From Streptomyces nojiriensis (GTDB lineage Bacteria; Actinomycetota; Actinomycetes; Streptomycetales; Streptomycetaceae): DNA of 64,000 nucleotides. Positions 47,510 through 56,595 of this stretch are shown here, one piece after another (position 1 is the first letter of the stretch; the number at the start of each line of letters is the position of its first letter). The notes under the pieces were generated by a model that saw nothing but the letters and a program-made list of their open reading frames with translations, did not search any database and had not been told where the DNA came from. A program made the translations under genes and the position numbers. The stretch lies in the NCBI RefSeq assembly GCF_017639205.1, contig NZ_CP071139.1:2744001-2808000 (forward strand). Direction: 5' to 3'.

Positions 47510-47776
47510 ATGGCCATGCGTTCCGGGAATGAGCCGGTGACCGCCCGCAGTCCGCTGCGGCTGCGGTTCTGGCTGGGTGTCTGGGGCCTGGTCTGGTCTG
47601 CCTTCGGCACGGCCTTGTTCTCGCTGGTGGGCCGTCCCGGATGGGCGGCCGCCTGCGGGGCGCTGACGGTGGTCGTGGCCGTGGACCTGTTCATGATCGT
47701 GCGCCATATCCACCAGGGGCCCCACTACCAGCCCGGCCCGGACATCCCCCCGTACGAGCCGCCCCGCAGCCGGTGA
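47510..47776 (+). CDS. Small membrane protein (DUF6343-like)
   Basis: 88 residues with two hydrophobic helices (FWLGVWGLVWSAFGTALFSLV and ACGALTVVVAVDLFMIVRHI) and a Pro-rich C-terminus (GPHYQPGPDIPPYEPPRS). The conserved N-terminus RSGNEPVTARSPLRLR identifies a streptomycete small-membrane-protein family of unknown role. It starts 33 bp after the secreted-protein gene and is probably cotranscribed. Confidence 0.8.
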   Translation: MAMRSGNEPVTARSPLRLRFWLGVWGLVWSAFGTALFSLVGRPGWAAACGALTVVVAVDLFMIVRHIHQGPHYQPGPDIPPYEPPRSR

Positions 47777-47777
47777 A

Positions 47778-48224
47778 TCAGGCGGGGCCGGCCCCGGCCG
47801 GGCCGTCTGCGTCCGGGCCGTCTGCGTCCGGGCCGTCTGCGTCCGGGCCCTCGAAGCGGGCCGCCGCCAGGTACTCGGGCCTCGGGTCGAGGGCCGCCGC
47901 GAGGCGGAAGTGCCTGCGCGCCTGCTCGGGCCGGCCCGAGCGCTCGAACGTACGGGCCAGCGCGAAGTGGGCGAAGGCGTTGTCCGGTTCCCGCTCCAGC
48001 ACCAGCTCGAACTCCAGCTCGGCCGGTCGCAGTTGCGCCGCGGCGAAGAAGGCCCGGGCGCGCAGCAGCCGAGCCGCCGTGTTCTCCGGGTGGGCGGCTA
48101 TGACCGAGTCGAGCAGCTTGACCGCGCCGCGCGGGTCCCGGGCGGCGAGCAGCTGCTCGGCGGCCCGGTAGTCGATGACGTGGGTTTCCGGGCTGGACGG
48201 GGTGGGGCGCGTGGTCTCGGACAC
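47778..48224 (-). CDS. Tetratricopeptide-repeat protein
   Basis: 148 residues from the GTG at 48224 with AAGGA upstream. About three TPR units cover residues 15-120 (YRAAEQLLAARDPRGAVKLLDSVIAAHPENTAARLLRARAFF; ELEFELVLEREPDNAFAHFALARTFERSGRPEQARRHFRLAAALDP, in pieces), a protein-interaction scaffold. The C-terminal tail is a threefold Asp-Ala-Asp-Gly-Pro repeat encoded by 15-bp units. The partner is unknown. Confidence 0.88.
   Translation of the reverse strand: MSETTRPTPSSPETHVIDYRAAEQLLAARDPRGAVKLLDSVIAAHPENTAARLLRARAFFAAAQLRPAELEFELVLEREPDNAFAHFALARTFERSGRPEQARRHFRLAAALDPRPEYLAAARFEGPDADGPDADGPDADGPAGAGPA
47801..47845 (-). repeat. Three 15-bp tandem repeats in the TPR gene tail
   Basis: GGCCGTCTGCGTCCG occurs three times in succession and encodes the acidic (DADGP)3 tail of the TPR protein. 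Confidence 0.9.
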
Positions 48225-48284
48225 GTTCGAAATCCTTCCCTCTCCGGGCGCGTTCAACGCCCCCGCCCCACCCGCTATTCCATG

Positions 48285-48349
48285 CACACGTCAGCCGCGG
48301 AGATCGGCCGCACACATCAGCCGCACACATCAGCCGGACAGAGCAGCCG
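48285..48349 (+). repeat. Five 13-bp tandem repeats between TPR gene and coaE
   Basis: Units related to CACACATCAGCCG run five times: copies 1, 3 and 4 differ at one position at most, while copies 2 and 5 are more diverged. They lie in the space between the TPR start and the coaE stop; no function is apparent. Confidence 0.7.
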
Positions 48350-48355
48350 GGGAGA

Positions 48356-48964
48356 TCAGGAGGCCCCGCCGGCCGCCCGCACGGTGAGCTCGTCCCACAC
48401 CTTGCGCACCTGCGGCTCCAGCGCCTCCAGCGGCCCGTCGTTGTCGATCACGAGGGTCGCCACCGCGAGCCGCTGCTCCCGGGTCGCCTGCGCGGCCATC
48501 CGGGCCCGCGCCTCCTCCTCGGCCATCCCGCGCAGCGCCGTCAGCCGTGCGAGCTGGGTCGCCGGGGCCGCGTCCACGACCACGACCAGGTCGTAGAGGG
48601 GCGCCAGCCCGTTCTCGGCGAGCAGCGGTACGTCGTGCACCACGATCGCGTCGGCCCCCGCGGCGGCTTCCAGCTCCGCCGACCGGGCCCCGACCAGGGG
48701 GTGCACGATCGCGTTGAGGGTCTGGAGCTTCGCCGGGTCCGCGAACACGATGGACCCCAGCTTCGGCCGGTCCAGCGTCCCCTCCGCGGTCAGCACCGAC
48801 TCCCCGAAGGCCGCCACGACGGCCGCGAGCCCCGGCGTACCGGGCTCCACGACCTCGCGCGCGATCCGATCGGCGTCGACGACGATCGCCCCGTACCCCG
48901 CCAGCAGTCGCGAGACCTCGCTCTTGCCGGCACCGATTCCGCCCGTCAGGCCTACTTTCAGCAT
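48356..48964 (-). CDS. coaE: Dephospho-CoA kinase
   Basis: It phosphorylates the 3'-hydroxyl of dephospho-CoA, the last step of coenzyme A synthesis. 202 residues from the ATG at 48964 ([18 protein letters not shown]). The P-loop is GGIGAGKS at 8-15, [25 protein letters not shown] is the dephospho-CoA site, and [13 protein letters not shown] the conserved mid segment. An ATG four codons upstream (48976) is possible. It is 31 bp downstream of the PAC2 gene. Confidence 0.96.
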   Translation of the reverse strand: MLKVGLTGGIGAGKSEVSRLLAGYGAIVVDADRIAREVVEPGTPGLAAVVAAFGESVLTAEGTLDRPKLGSIVFADPAKLQTLNAIVHPLVGARSAELEAAAGADAIVVHDVPLLAENGLAPLYDLVVVVDAAPATQLARLTALRGMAEEEARARMAAQATREQRLAVATLVIDNDGPLEALEPQVRKVWDELTVRAAGGAS

Positions 48965-48995
48965 GCCCCGCAGCATAGGGGGCCCCGCCCGTACG

Positions 48996-49934
48996 TCAGT
49001 TCTCGCCCTCGCGCTCCGCCAGGAACCGCTCGAACTCGCGCCCGATCTCGTCCGCCGACGGCAGCTCGGCCGGCTCGGCGATCATGTTGCCCCGGGTCTC
49101 GGCCCCGGCGGCCGCGTCGTACTGGTGCTCCAGCCCCTGCACCAGGCTGACCAGCTCCTCGTCGCCCTCCCGGATCTGCCGGTCGATCTCCGTCTGCGTG
49201 CGGTGCGCCTCGGTGCGCAGGGCGTGCGCCACGGCCGGGAGCACCAGCCCGGTCGCCGCCGTGATCGCCTCCAGCACGGTCAGCGCGGCGTCGGGGTACG
49301 CGGAGCGCGCGATGTAGTGCGGTACGTGCGCGGCGACACCCAGCACGTCGTGCCCCGCCTGGGCCAGGCGGAACTCCACCAGGGACTCCGCACTGCCCGG
49401 TACCTGGGCCTCGTCGAAGGGGCTGCGGTGGCCCGGCATGAGGTCGGTGCGGTTGCCGTGCGGGGTGATGCCCACGGGACGGGTGTGCGGGACGCCCATC
49501 GGGATGCCGTGGAAGTTGACCGAGAGCCGGACGCCGAGGCGCTCGACGATCTGCCGGACGGCGACGGAGAAGCGCTCCCACTCCACGTCCGGCTCCGGGC
49601 CGGACAGCAGCAGGAAGGGCGCTCCGGTGGCGTCCTGGACGAGCCGGAGCTCCAGCCGGGGCTCCTCGAACTCCGTCCAGTGGTCGCGCTGGAAGGTCAG
49701 CAGCGGGCGCCGGGCCCGGTAGTCCACCAGCCGGTCCGCGTCGAAGCGGGCGACCACCTGGTGGGGCAGGGTGTCCAGGAGCCGCTCGACGATCTGCTCG
49801 CCGGCCTCACCCGCGTCGATGTACCCCTCGAAGTGGTACAGCATGACCAGCCCGGCCGAGTCCTGGGCGACCGCCAGGTCGGCCACCGCCAGGCCCTTGG
49901 CGTCCCATTCGTACAAACCCTGTGGATCAAGCAC
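48996..49934 (-). CDS. PAC2-family protein
   Basis: A 312-residue protein of the PAC2 (proteasome assembly chaperone 2-like) family, whose actinobacterial members are of uncertain role. [17 protein letters not shown] opens the protein. [30 protein letters not shown] (in pieces), [15 protein letters not shown] and [11 protein letters not shown] are conserved. The C-terminus is acidic and helical. GTG 49934 is chosen for its spacing from AGGAGG; GTG 49940 is an alternative. It is downstream of the rpsA terminator. Confidence 0.88.
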   Translation of the reverse strand: MLDPQGLYEWDAKGLAVADLAVAQDSAGLVMLYHFEGYIDAGEAGEQIVERLLDTLPHQVVARFDADRLVDYRARRPLLTFQRDHWTEFEEPRLELRLVQDATGAPFLLLSGPEPDVEWERFSVAVRQIVERLGVRLSVNFHGIPMGVPHTRPVGITPHGNRTDLMPGHRSPFDEAQVPGSAESLVEFRLAQAGHDVLGVAAHVPHYIARSAYPDAALTVLEAITAATGLVLPAVAHALRTEAHRTQTEIDRQIREGDEELVSLVQGLEHQYDAAAGAETRGNMIAEPAELPSADEIGREFERFLAEREGEN

Positions 49935-50023
49935 CGTCACCACTCCTCCTCGCCTCGTTCTCAGCCAAGAACGTCCAAGGCGGCCCGGCCATTCCCCAGT
50001 TGGCCGCATTCACAGGAACGCAA

Positions 50024-50059
50024 CGGATCACGCACCGGATCACGCAGCGGATCACGCGC
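50024..50059 (-). repeat. Three 12-bp tandem repeats upstream of PAC2 gene
   Basis: CGGATCACGCAC, CGGATCACGCAG and CGGATCACGCGC run in tandem about 90 bp before the PAC2 start and just after the rpsA terminator. They could be operator repeats or chance expansion. Confidence 0.7.
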
Positions 50060-50093
50060 CGGAGCGCGAGCGGAGACCGGACGGGGAAACGCG

Positions 50094-50127
50094 GTAAGGC
50101 CCGCCCCCCGAAGGGGACGGGCCTTAC
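50094..50127 (-). terminator. rpsA terminator hairpin
   Basis: GTAAGGCCCG at 50094-50103 pairs perfectly with CGGGCCTTAC at 50118-50127, and inner CCCC/GGGG runs extend the stem. It lies 50 bp past the rpsA stop. Confidence 0.85.
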
Positions 50128-50178
50128 CGTTCAACGCAGTTCAGCTCGGCTCACACCGGAGTGTGATGCGCGCTGCGA

Positions 50179-51687
50179 TCAGCTCTGGCCGCCGGCCAGC
50201 TTCTCGCGGAGCGCGGCCAGGGCCTCGTCCGACGCCAGGGCGCCGGAGGTCTCGTCCGACTCCGAGGAGTACGAACCACCCGAGATGCCCGCACCGGCGT
50301 TGCCACCGGCGGCCGGGGCGGCAGCGCCCTCGGCAGCAGCGGCCTCGTCGGCCTCGCGGCTCTTGATGACCTGAGCCTGGTGCTGCTCGAAGCGCTGCTG
50401 CGCCTCGGCGTACTGGGTCTCCCAGGCCTCGCGCTGCTTGTCGAAGCCCTCGAGCCAGTCGTTGGTCTCGGGGTCGAAGCCCTCGGGGTAGATGTAGTTG
50501 CCCTGGTCGTCGTAAGACGCGGCCATGCCGTACAGGGTCGGGTCGAACTCGACCGACGCCGGGTCGGCACCGAAGGACTCGTTGGCCTGCTTCAGGGACA
50601 GCGAGATCCGGCGACGCTCGAGGTCGATGTCGATGACCTTGACGAAGATCTCGTCGTTGACCTGGACGACCTGCTCCGGGATCTCCACGTGGCGCTCGGC
50701 CAGCTCGGAGATGTGGACCAGACCCTCGATGCCCTCGTCCACGCGGACGAACGCACCGAACGGAACCAGCTTGGTGACCTTACCCGGGACGACCTGACCG
50801 ATCTGGTGGGTCCGGGCGAACTGCTGCCACGGGTCCTCCTGCGTCGCCTTCAGCGACAGGGATACGCGCTCGCGGTCCATGTCAACGTCGAGAACCTCGA
50901 CGGTGACCTCCTGGCCGACCTCGACAACCTCGGACGGGTGGTCGATGTGCTTCCAGGACAGCTCGGAGACGTGGACGAGACCGTCGACGCCACCCAGGTC
51001 CACGAAGGCACCGAAGTTGACGATCGAGGAAACGACGCCGGAGCGGACCTGACCCTTCTGCAGGGTGGTGAGGAACGTCTGGCGAACCTCGGACTGGGTC
51101 TGCTCCAGCCAGGCGCGGCGGGACAGGACCACGTTGTTGCGGTTCTTGTCCAGCTCGATGATCTTCGCCTCGAGCTCCTTGCCCACGTAGGGCTGGAGGT
51201 CGCGGACACGACGCATCTCGACGAGAGAGGCCGGCAGGAAGCCGCGGAGGCCGATGTCGAGGATGAGACCACCCTTGACGACCTCGATGACGGTACCGGT
51301 GACGATGCCGTCTTCTTCCTTGATCTTCTCGATCGTGCCCCAGGCACGCTCGTACTGAGCGCGCTTCTTGGACAGGATCAGGCGGCCTTCCTTGTCCTCC
51401 TTCTGGAGAACCAGGGCCTCGATCTCGTCGCCGACCTTGACGACCTCGTTCGGGTCGACGTCGTGCTTGATCGAGAGCTCACGGCTCGGGATCACGCCTT
51501 CGGTCTTGTAACCGATGTCGAGCAGGACCTCGTCCCGGTCGACCTTCACGATGACGCCGTCGACGATGTCGCCGTCGTTGAAGTACTTGATCGTCTCGTC
51601 GATCGCGGCGAGGAAGGCTTCCTCGTTACCGATGTCGTTGACCGCTACCTGCGGAGTGGTAGAGGTGGTCTCGGTGCTGCTCGTCAT
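50179..51687 (-). CDS. rpsA: 30S ribosomal protein S1
   Basis: S1 binds mRNA leaders on the 30S subunit. 502 residues carry four S1 OB-fold repeats: about 35-105 (GDIVDGVIVKVDRDEVLLDIGYKTEGVIP), 120-190 (GIVTGTVIEVVKGGLILDIG), 205-275 (GVVSSIVNFGAFVDLGGVDGLVHVSELS) and 290-360 (GKVTKLVPFGAFVRVDEGIEGLVH). A low-complexity acidic Ala-rich tail (PAAGGNAGAGISGGSYSSES) follows. Four repeats is normal for actinobacteria, against six in E. coli. It is transcribed from a consensus-like promoter with a ~200-nt structured leader. Confidence 0.97.
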   Translation of the reverse strand: MTSSTETTSTTPQVAVNDIGNEEAFLAAIDETIKYFNDGDIVDGVIVKVDRDEVLLDIGYKTEGVIPSRELSIKHDVDPNEVVKVGDEIEALVLQKEDKEGRLILSKKRAQYERAWGTIEKIKEEDGIVTGTVIEVVKGGLILDIGLRGFLPASLVEMRRVRDLQPYVGKELEAKIIELDKNRNNVVLSRRAWLEQTQSEVRQTFLTTLQKGQVRSGVVSSIVNFGAFVDLGGVDGLVHVSELSWKHIDHPSEVVEVGQEVTVEVLDVDMDRERVSLSLKATQEDPWQQFARTHQIGQVVPGKVTKLVPFGAFVRVDEGIEGLVHISELAERHVEIPEQVVQVNDEIFVKVIDIDLERRRISLSLKQANESFGADPASVEFDPTLYGMAASYDDQGNYIYPEGFDPETNDWLEGFDKQREAWETQYAEAQQRFEQHQAQVIKSREADEAAAAEGAAAPAAGGNAGAGISGGSYSSESDETSGALASDEALAALREKLAGGQS

Positions 51688-51785
51688 GTGGGAAAGGGCT
51701 CCGGTTACGGACAGAAAGTCGTAGGTACTGCTACGCCGGGAGCCCTTATCGGCATCTGCCGAAGAAGCCGGACAGCCAAGGAGAC

Positions 51786-51824
51786 CCCCTTCCGCGAAGA
51801 GCGGTGGGGCCTCGAAAACCGAGG
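51786..51824 (-). promoter_or_regulatory. Two hairpins in rpsA 5' leader
   Basis: CCTCG and CGAGG (51810-51824) form a perfect stem with a 5-nt loop. The adjacent CCCCTTCCGC/GCGGTGGGG arms (51786-51809) form another. Both fall within the predicted rpsA leader in the 353-bp gap 51688-52040. They may support S1 autoregulation, as known for E. coli rpsA, but this is inference. Confidence 0.45.
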
Positions 51825-51889
51825 GGACATCAACAGATGCAAGCGCAGCCTGCTAGGTCTGAGGAGCACAGGCTCGCAGCGCAACTTGT

Positions 51890-51918
51890 AGCATACGGGG
51901 GCAGCCGGACAGGGTCAA
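51890..51918 (-). promoter_or_regulatory. rpsA promoter, near-consensus
   Basis: The minus strand reads TTGACC (51918-51913), 17 nt, TATGCT (51895-51890), a good housekeeping-type promoter. The predicted transcript starts about 195 nt before the rpsA ATG. Confidence 0.8.
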
Positions 51919-52040
51919 TGCGCGAAGGCGCACACCCCGGGCGGATCGCCGCACAACCGGCACAATTCATGGGCAGGAAGCCCCTCATGGCGCTTCCTGC
52001 CACATTCAGAAGACATTCGCAGACTACGACGACGGGCCCC

Positions 52041-52889
52041 ATGAACCAAGAGGACTACGCCTCCGAAGTAGCGTCCGAAGCCGATCCGGTCTCCCTGGAA
52101 GACCCCGAGGCCACACGGCGTGACGCGGGGGAAGCGGAGAGCAGCCGGGCGAGCCGCAGCTGGTGGGACCGCAACGCCGACGAGTACCAGAGCGACCACG
52201 GCGCCTTCCTCGGCGACGACCGCTTCGTGTGGGGACCCGAGGGGCTGGACGAGGCGGAGGCGGCCCTCCTGGGCCCCGCCGCCTCCCTCCGGGACAAGGA
52301 CATCCTGGAGATCGGCGCCGGCGCCGCCCAGTGCTCGCGCTGGCTCGCCGCCCAGGGCGCCCGCCCGGTCGCCCTCGACCTCTCCCACCGCCAGCTCCAG
52401 CACGCCCTGCGCATCGGCGATGACCTCCCGCTGGTCGAGGCCGACGCCGGACGGCTGCCCTTCCGCGCCGGCTCCTTCGACCTGGCCTGCTCCGCCTACG
52501 GCGCCGTCCCCTTCGTCGCCGACCCCGTCAACGTCATGCGCGAGGTGCACCGCGTACTGCGCCCCGGCGGCCGCTGGGTCTTCTCCGTGACCCACCCCGT
52601 CCGCTGGGCCTTCCCCGACGAGCCCGGACCCGAGGGGCTGTCCGTCGCCGCCTCCTACTTCGACCGCACCGCGTACGTGGAGCAGGACGAGCAGGGCCGC
52701 GCCGTATATGTGGAGCACCACCGCACGATCGGCGACCGGGTGCGCGACGTGGTGGCGGGCGGCTTCCGTTTGCTCGACCTGGTCGAGCCCGAGTGGCCGG
52801 AGTGGAACAGCCAGGAGTGGGGCGGCTGGTCCCCGCTGCGCGGGAACCTGATCCCGGGCACCGCGATCTTCGTCTGCGAGCGCGACTGA
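52041..52889 (+). CDS. Class I SAM-dependent methyltransferase
   Basis: 282 residues from the ATG at 52041. SWWDRNADEYQSDHGAFLGDDRFVWGPEG is a conserved N-terminal segment of an actinobacterial family. Motif I is ILEIGAGAAQCSRWLAAQG, followed by VALDLSHRQL, DAGRLPFRAGSFDLACSAYGAVPF and LRPGGRWVFSVTHPVRWAFPD. The substrate is unknown. hrpB begins 1 nt after its stop, so they share a transcript. It is divergent from rpsA. Confidence 0.9.
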   Translation: MNQEDYASEVASEADPVSLEDPEATRRDAGEAESSRASRSWWDRNADEYQSDHGAFLGDDRFVWGPEGLDEAEAALLGPAASLRDKDILEIGAGAAQCSRWLAAQGARPVALDLSHRQLQHALRIGDDLPLVEADAGRLPFRAGSFDLACSAYGAVPFVADPVNVMREVHRVLRPGGRWVFSVTHPVRWAFPDEPGPEGLSVAASYFDRTAYVEQDEQGRAVYVEHHRTIGDRVRDVVAGGFRLLDLVEPEWPEWNSQEWGGWSPLRGNLIPGTAIFVCERD

Positions 52890-52890
52890 C

Positions 52891-55632
52891 GTGATCCGTA
52901 CCGCCGCCCTCGACGCCCTGCCCGTACGGGAGGCCGTGCCCGCGCTCGTCGCGGCGCTGGACGGCCACGGCACGGCGGTGCTCTGCGCCCCGCCCGGCAC
53001 CGGCAAGACCACGCTGGTGCCGCTGGTCCTGGCCGGGCTGGTGGGCGGCGGGCCTCGGCGCCGGGTCGTCGTCGCCGAGCCCCGGCGGATCGCCGCGCGG
53101 GCCGCGGCGCGCCGGATGGCCTGGCTGCTCGGCGAGCAGGTCGGCGGCGCGGTCGGCTTCACCGTGCGCGGGGAACGGGTGGCGGGTCCGGACACCGTGG
53201 TGGAAGTGGTGACCACCGGGGTGCTGCTCCAGCGCCTCCAGCGGGACCAGGAGCTGACCGGGGTCGACGTGGTGGTCCTGGACGAGTGCCACGAGCGGCA
53301 CCTGGACGCCGACACGGTCGCCGCCTTCCTCCTCGACGTACGGGAGACCCTGCGCCCGGAGCTGCGGCTGGTGGCCGCCTCGGCGACCACGGACTCGGCC
53401 GGCTGGGCGCACGTTCTCGGCCAGGGAGGCCTGGGCGGCGCGCCGGTGGTGGAGGCCGCGGGCGTCTCGTACCCCGTGGAGACGGTCTGGGCCCCGCCGG
53501 CCCGGCCGGTGCGGCCCCCGCACGGGATGCGGGTGGATCCGGCGCAGCTGGCGCACGTGGCCGCGGTGGTGCGGCGGGCGCTGGCGGAACGCGACGGCGA
53601 CGTGCTGTGCTTCCTGCCCGGCGTCGGTGAGATCGCCCGGGTCGCCGGGCAGCTGGGCGGGGTGGACGCGGAGGTGCTCCAGATACACGGCCGGGCCCCG
53701 GCGGCGGTCCAGGACGCGGTGCTCTCCGTCGCCCGCCACCGCAGGGTGATCCTGTCCACCGCGGTGGCGGAGTCGAGCCTGACCGTCCCCGGGGTACGCG
53801 TGGTGGTGGACTCCGGGCTGGCCCGCGAGCCCCGGGTGGACCACGCGCGGGGGCTGGGCGCGCTGGCGACCGTACGGGCGTCCCGCGCGGCCGGGCGCCA
53901 GCGGGCGGGCCGGGCCGGGCGCGAGGCACCGGGCGTGGTGTACCGCTGCTGGGCCGAGGCGGAGGACGGCCGCCTGGCCGCGTTCCCCTCGCCGGAGATC
54001 CGCATCGCCGACCTGGCGCAGTTCGCCCTGCAGGCCGCGTGCTGGGGCGACCCGGACGCGGCCGGGCTCGCCCTGCTGGATCCGCCCCCGGCCGGGGCCA
54101 TGGCCGCGGCGCGCGAGGTGCTGGTGGCCGTCGGCGCGGTGTCCCCGGCCGGTGCGGTCACCGCGCGCGGACACCGGATGGCCCGGCTCGGGCTGCACCC
54201 GCGGCTGGCCCGGGCCCTGCTGGACGGCTCCGCCGCGCTCGGGGCCCGCCGGGCGGCGGAGCTGGTGGCCCTGCTGAGCGAGGAGCCGCCGCGGGAGTAC
54301 GGGGACGACCTGGCCGGCGCCTGGCGGCAGGCCCGCGCGGGCGGCGACGCGTACGCGGCCCGCTGGCGCACGGAGGCCCGCCGCCTGGAGCGCGCCGTTT
54401 CCCCTGCGGGGCGCACCGCCGAAACCGGTGCCGGGGCTGCGGCCGGGACTGCACCCCGCACCCCGCTCGGGCGCGGCACCGCTGCCGGGGACCAGCCCCC
54501 GGACCCCCGCGCCTCAAACGCCGGCGAGGCTGCTTCTCCAGCCTCTGCGGCGCTTGAGGAGACGACTCCGGGGCGGAACCCCGTCCTTTCAGCCTCGCCG
54601 GCGTTTGAGGCGCGGGGTCCGGGGCGGAGCCCCGGCAGCGGCGCTGCACCCGACGATGCCGCCGCAGGCCTGATCGCGGCCCTGGCCTTCCCCGAGCGCG
54701 TGGCGAAAGCCAGGGGTGAGGGGGCCTTCCTCATGGCCAACGGCACCGCGGCCGAGCTCGGCGACGGCTCGCGGCTGCGCAGCGCGCCCTGGCTGGCCGT
54801 CGCCGTCGCCGACCGGCCCCCGCATTCGGCGTCCGCCCGGGTCCGGCTCGGCGCCGTCATCGACGAGGACACCGCCCGCACCGCCGCCGCGCACCTGCTC
54901 ACCGCCGGGGAAGAGGTCCGCTGGGAGGACGGCGACCTCGTCGCCCGCGCCGCCGAGCGGCTCGGGGCGATCGAGCTGGCCGTACGTCCGCTGCGCACCC
55001 CCGACCCCGCACTCGTCCGGGCCGCCCTCCTCGACGGGCTGCGCGCCGAGGGGCTCGGCCTGCTGCGCTGGTCCCCGGACGCGCTGACCCTCCGGGCCCG
55101 CCTCGGCTTCCTGCACCGCACGCTCGGCGGCGCCTGGCCCGACGTGGCCGACGACCGGACCCTGCTGGAGCGCGCCGACGACTGGCTGGAGCCCGAGCTG
55201 TCCCGGGCCCGGCGCCGCGCCGACCTCGGGCGGATCGACGCCGGGCAGGCCCTGAACCGGCTGCTGCCGTGGGCCACCGGGGAGGCGGTCCGGCTGGACG
55301 AGCTGGCTCCGGAACGCCTGGAGGTGCCCAGCGGGTCCCGGATCCGGGTGGACTACTCCGCCGAGCACGGCCAGCCGGTCCTCGCGGTGAAGCTGCAGGA
55401 GCTGTTCGGGCTGGCCGAGACCCCGCGGGTGGCGGGCGTACCGGTGCTGGTGCACCTGCTGTCGCCCGCCGGCCGGCCCGCCGCCGTCACCGCCGACCTC
55501 GCCTCGTTCTGGCAGGGCGGCTACCGGGCCGTACGCGCGGAGCTGCGCGGGCGCTATCCCAAGCACCCCTGGCCGGAGGACCCGGCCACCGCCGAGCCCA
55601 CCCGGCACACCAACGCCCGGCTCAGGCGCTGA
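52891..55632 (+). CDS. hrpB: HrpB, DEAH-box ATP-dependent helicase
   Basis: A 913-residue superfamily 2 helicase. PPGTGKTTLVPL (Walker A, residues 34-45), VVLDECHERHLDAD (motif II, DECH), SATTDS (III), VILSTAVAESSLTVPGVRVVVDSGL (V) and RQRAGRAGREAPGVVYR (VI) cover the motor. The HA2-like and HrpB-specific C-terminal domains follow. The cellular role of HrpB is not well defined. The protein is about 90 residues longer than E. coli HrpB; much of the excess (about residues 515-590) is a low-complexity segment encoded by dispersed genomic repeats. The start is GTG at 52891. Confidence 0.93.
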   Translation: MIRTAALDALPVREAVPALVAALDGHGTAVLCAPPGTGKTTLVPLVLAGLVGGGPRRRVVVAEPRRIAARAAARRMAWLLGEQVGGAVGFTVRGERVAGPDTVVEVVTTGVLLQRLQRDQELTGVDVVVLDECHERHLDADTVAAFLLDVRETLRPELRLVAASATTDSAGWAHVLGQGGLGGAPVVEAAGVSYPVETVWAPPARPVRPPHGMRVDPAQLAHVAAVVRRALAERDGDVLCFLPGVGEIARVAGQLGGVDAEVLQIHGRAPAAVQDAVLSVARHRRVILSTAVAESSLTVPGVRVVVDSGLAREPRVDHARGLGALATVRASRAAGRQRAGRAGREAPGVVYRCWAEAEDGRLAAFPSPEIRIADLAQFALQAACWGDPDAAGLALLDPPPAGAMAAAREVLVAVGAVSPAGAVTARGHRMARLGLHPRLARALLDGSAALGARRAAELVALLSEEPPREYGDDLAGAWRQARAGGDAYAARWRTEARRLERAVSPAGRTAETGAGAAAGTAPRTPLGRGTAAGDQPPDPRASNAGEAASPASAALEETTPGRNPVLSASPAFEARGPGRSPGSGAAPDDAAAGLIAALAFPERVAKARGEGAFLMANGTAAELGDGSRLRSAPWLAVAVADRPPHSASARVRLGAVIDEDTARTAAAHLLTAGEEVRWEDGDLVARAAERLGAIELAVRPLRTPDPALVRAALLDGLRAEGLGLLRWSPDALTLRARLGFLHRTLGGAWPDVADDRTLLERADDWLEPELSRARRRADLGRIDAGQALNRLLPWATGEAVRLDELAPERLEVPSGSRIRVDYSAEHGQPVLAVKLQELFGLAETPRVAGVPVLVHLLSPAGRPAAVTADLASFWQGGYRAVRAELRGRYPKHPWPEDPATAEPTRHTNARLRR
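54505..54640 (+). repeat. Dispersed repeat pair embedded in hrpB coding sequence
   Basis: CGCGCCTCAAACGCCGGCGA (from 54508) and GCCGGCGTTTGAGGCGCGGG (from 54598) are inverted copies of the intergenic element seen at 11850 and 36241. They are flanked by matching GGGTCCGGGGCGGAGCCCC-type arms. The whole block is read through in frame, giving about 45 low-complexity residues (ASNAGEAASP ... SPAFEARGPG). Confidence 0.85.
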
Positions 55633-56581
55633 CGCGGCGGCCGCGGGCCTCCAGCCACAGCGCCGCGCCGAGCAGGACGAGCCCGCCGGCGGCCAGCCCG
55701 ATCGGCGCGTAGGTGTGCAGCGCGAGGACCTTCGTACGGTTCGACCTGACGAGGTCGACCGTGTAGTCGGAGTAGTCCTGGCGCATGGTGACGTGTCCGG
55801 CGAAGGCGGTGAGCTTGCCGTCGGGGCCGCCGGCCGCGATGCCGCCGCGCATCTCCTGCTGGATGTCCTGCTCGGCGTTGACGGGCGCGCCGGTCACCGG
55901 GTCGACCCAGAACCTCGCCTTGACCGTGTACCAGAGGGTGGTGCCGGTGGCCGCCTCGATCGTCGACGGGTCGATGCCCTCGATCGGCATCTTCTTGGGC
56001 ATGGCGACTTTGGTCCACGGGACGGTCTGCTCGAAGTAGTAGACGGCCATGCCCTTGAACGTGCGCGGCCCGACGTAGTGGATCGGCGAGGAGGTGCGGG
56101 TCTGCGCGTCGAAGTAGAGGTAGTCGCGCGGCTCGGTGAAGAAGGGCCACTTGAATTCGATGCCCTCGCGCTTGACGGGGTCCCCGTCGACCATCTCGCC
56201 GGTGGCGTGGACCGGGTCCTGGGTGTGCGCGTCGAAGATGTAGCGCTCGGGGATCTGGGAGACCATCTTCCCGTCCGGGCCGATGATGTAGGACAGCGTG
56301 TCCCAGACGACGACGTCCTTGCCCGCGCTCGCCTCTATCTCCTTCGACGCGTCGACGTTGCCCTTGAGGGTCTGGACGATGGTGACCTTGTCGACCTTCT
56401 TCGGCTGCATGCCGCCGGTGTAGTCGAGGAGCGTCGCGTCCTTCGCCTCCAGGACCATCTCCTGGTACTGGTTCGGCGGGATCTTGGCGAGGCGGGGGTA
56501 CGCGTACCAGCGCAGCAGCGGCGCGAGGGCAGCGCAGAACACGGCAAGGGCCAGCAGGACAAGGCTCGCTCTGCGTCGCAC
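55622..56581 (-). CDS. DUF3068 family membrane-anchored protein
   Basis: 319 residues with an N-terminal membrane helix (SLVLLALAVFCAALAPLLRWY), a large extracytoplasmic region (about 30-275) and a C-terminal helix (APIGLAAGGLVLLGAALWLEARGR). This layout and segments such as DTLSYIIGPDGKMVSQIPERYIFDAHTQDPVHATGE (in pieces) are those of the actinobacterial DUF3068 (porin PorA-like) family. Function is unknown. The stop overlaps hrpB by 11 bp (convergent). Confidence 0.88.
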   Translation of the reverse strand: MRRRASLVLLALAVFCAALAPLLRWYAYPRLAKIPPNQYQEMVLEAKDATLLDYTGGMQPKKVDKVTIVQTLKGNVDASKEIEASAGKDVVVWDTLSYIIGPDGKMVSQIPERYIFDAHTQDPVHATGEMVDGDPVKREGIEFKWPFFTEPRDYLYFDAQTRTSSPIHYVGPRTFKGMAVYYFEQTVPWTKVAMPKKMPIEGIDPSTIEAATGTTLWYTVKARFWVDPVTGAPVNAEQDIQQEMRGGIAAGGPDGKLTAFAGHVTMRQDYSDYTVDLVRSNRTKVLALHTYAPIGLAAGGLVLLGAALWLEARGRRVSA

Positions 56582-56595
56582 CGTCGGGCCCTCCT

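Noticed and set aside
52041..52889. Longer methyltransferase start at 51804
   Set aside because: The extension lies over the rpsA promoter and leader and adds no conserved sequence; MNQEDYASE at 52041 fits better.
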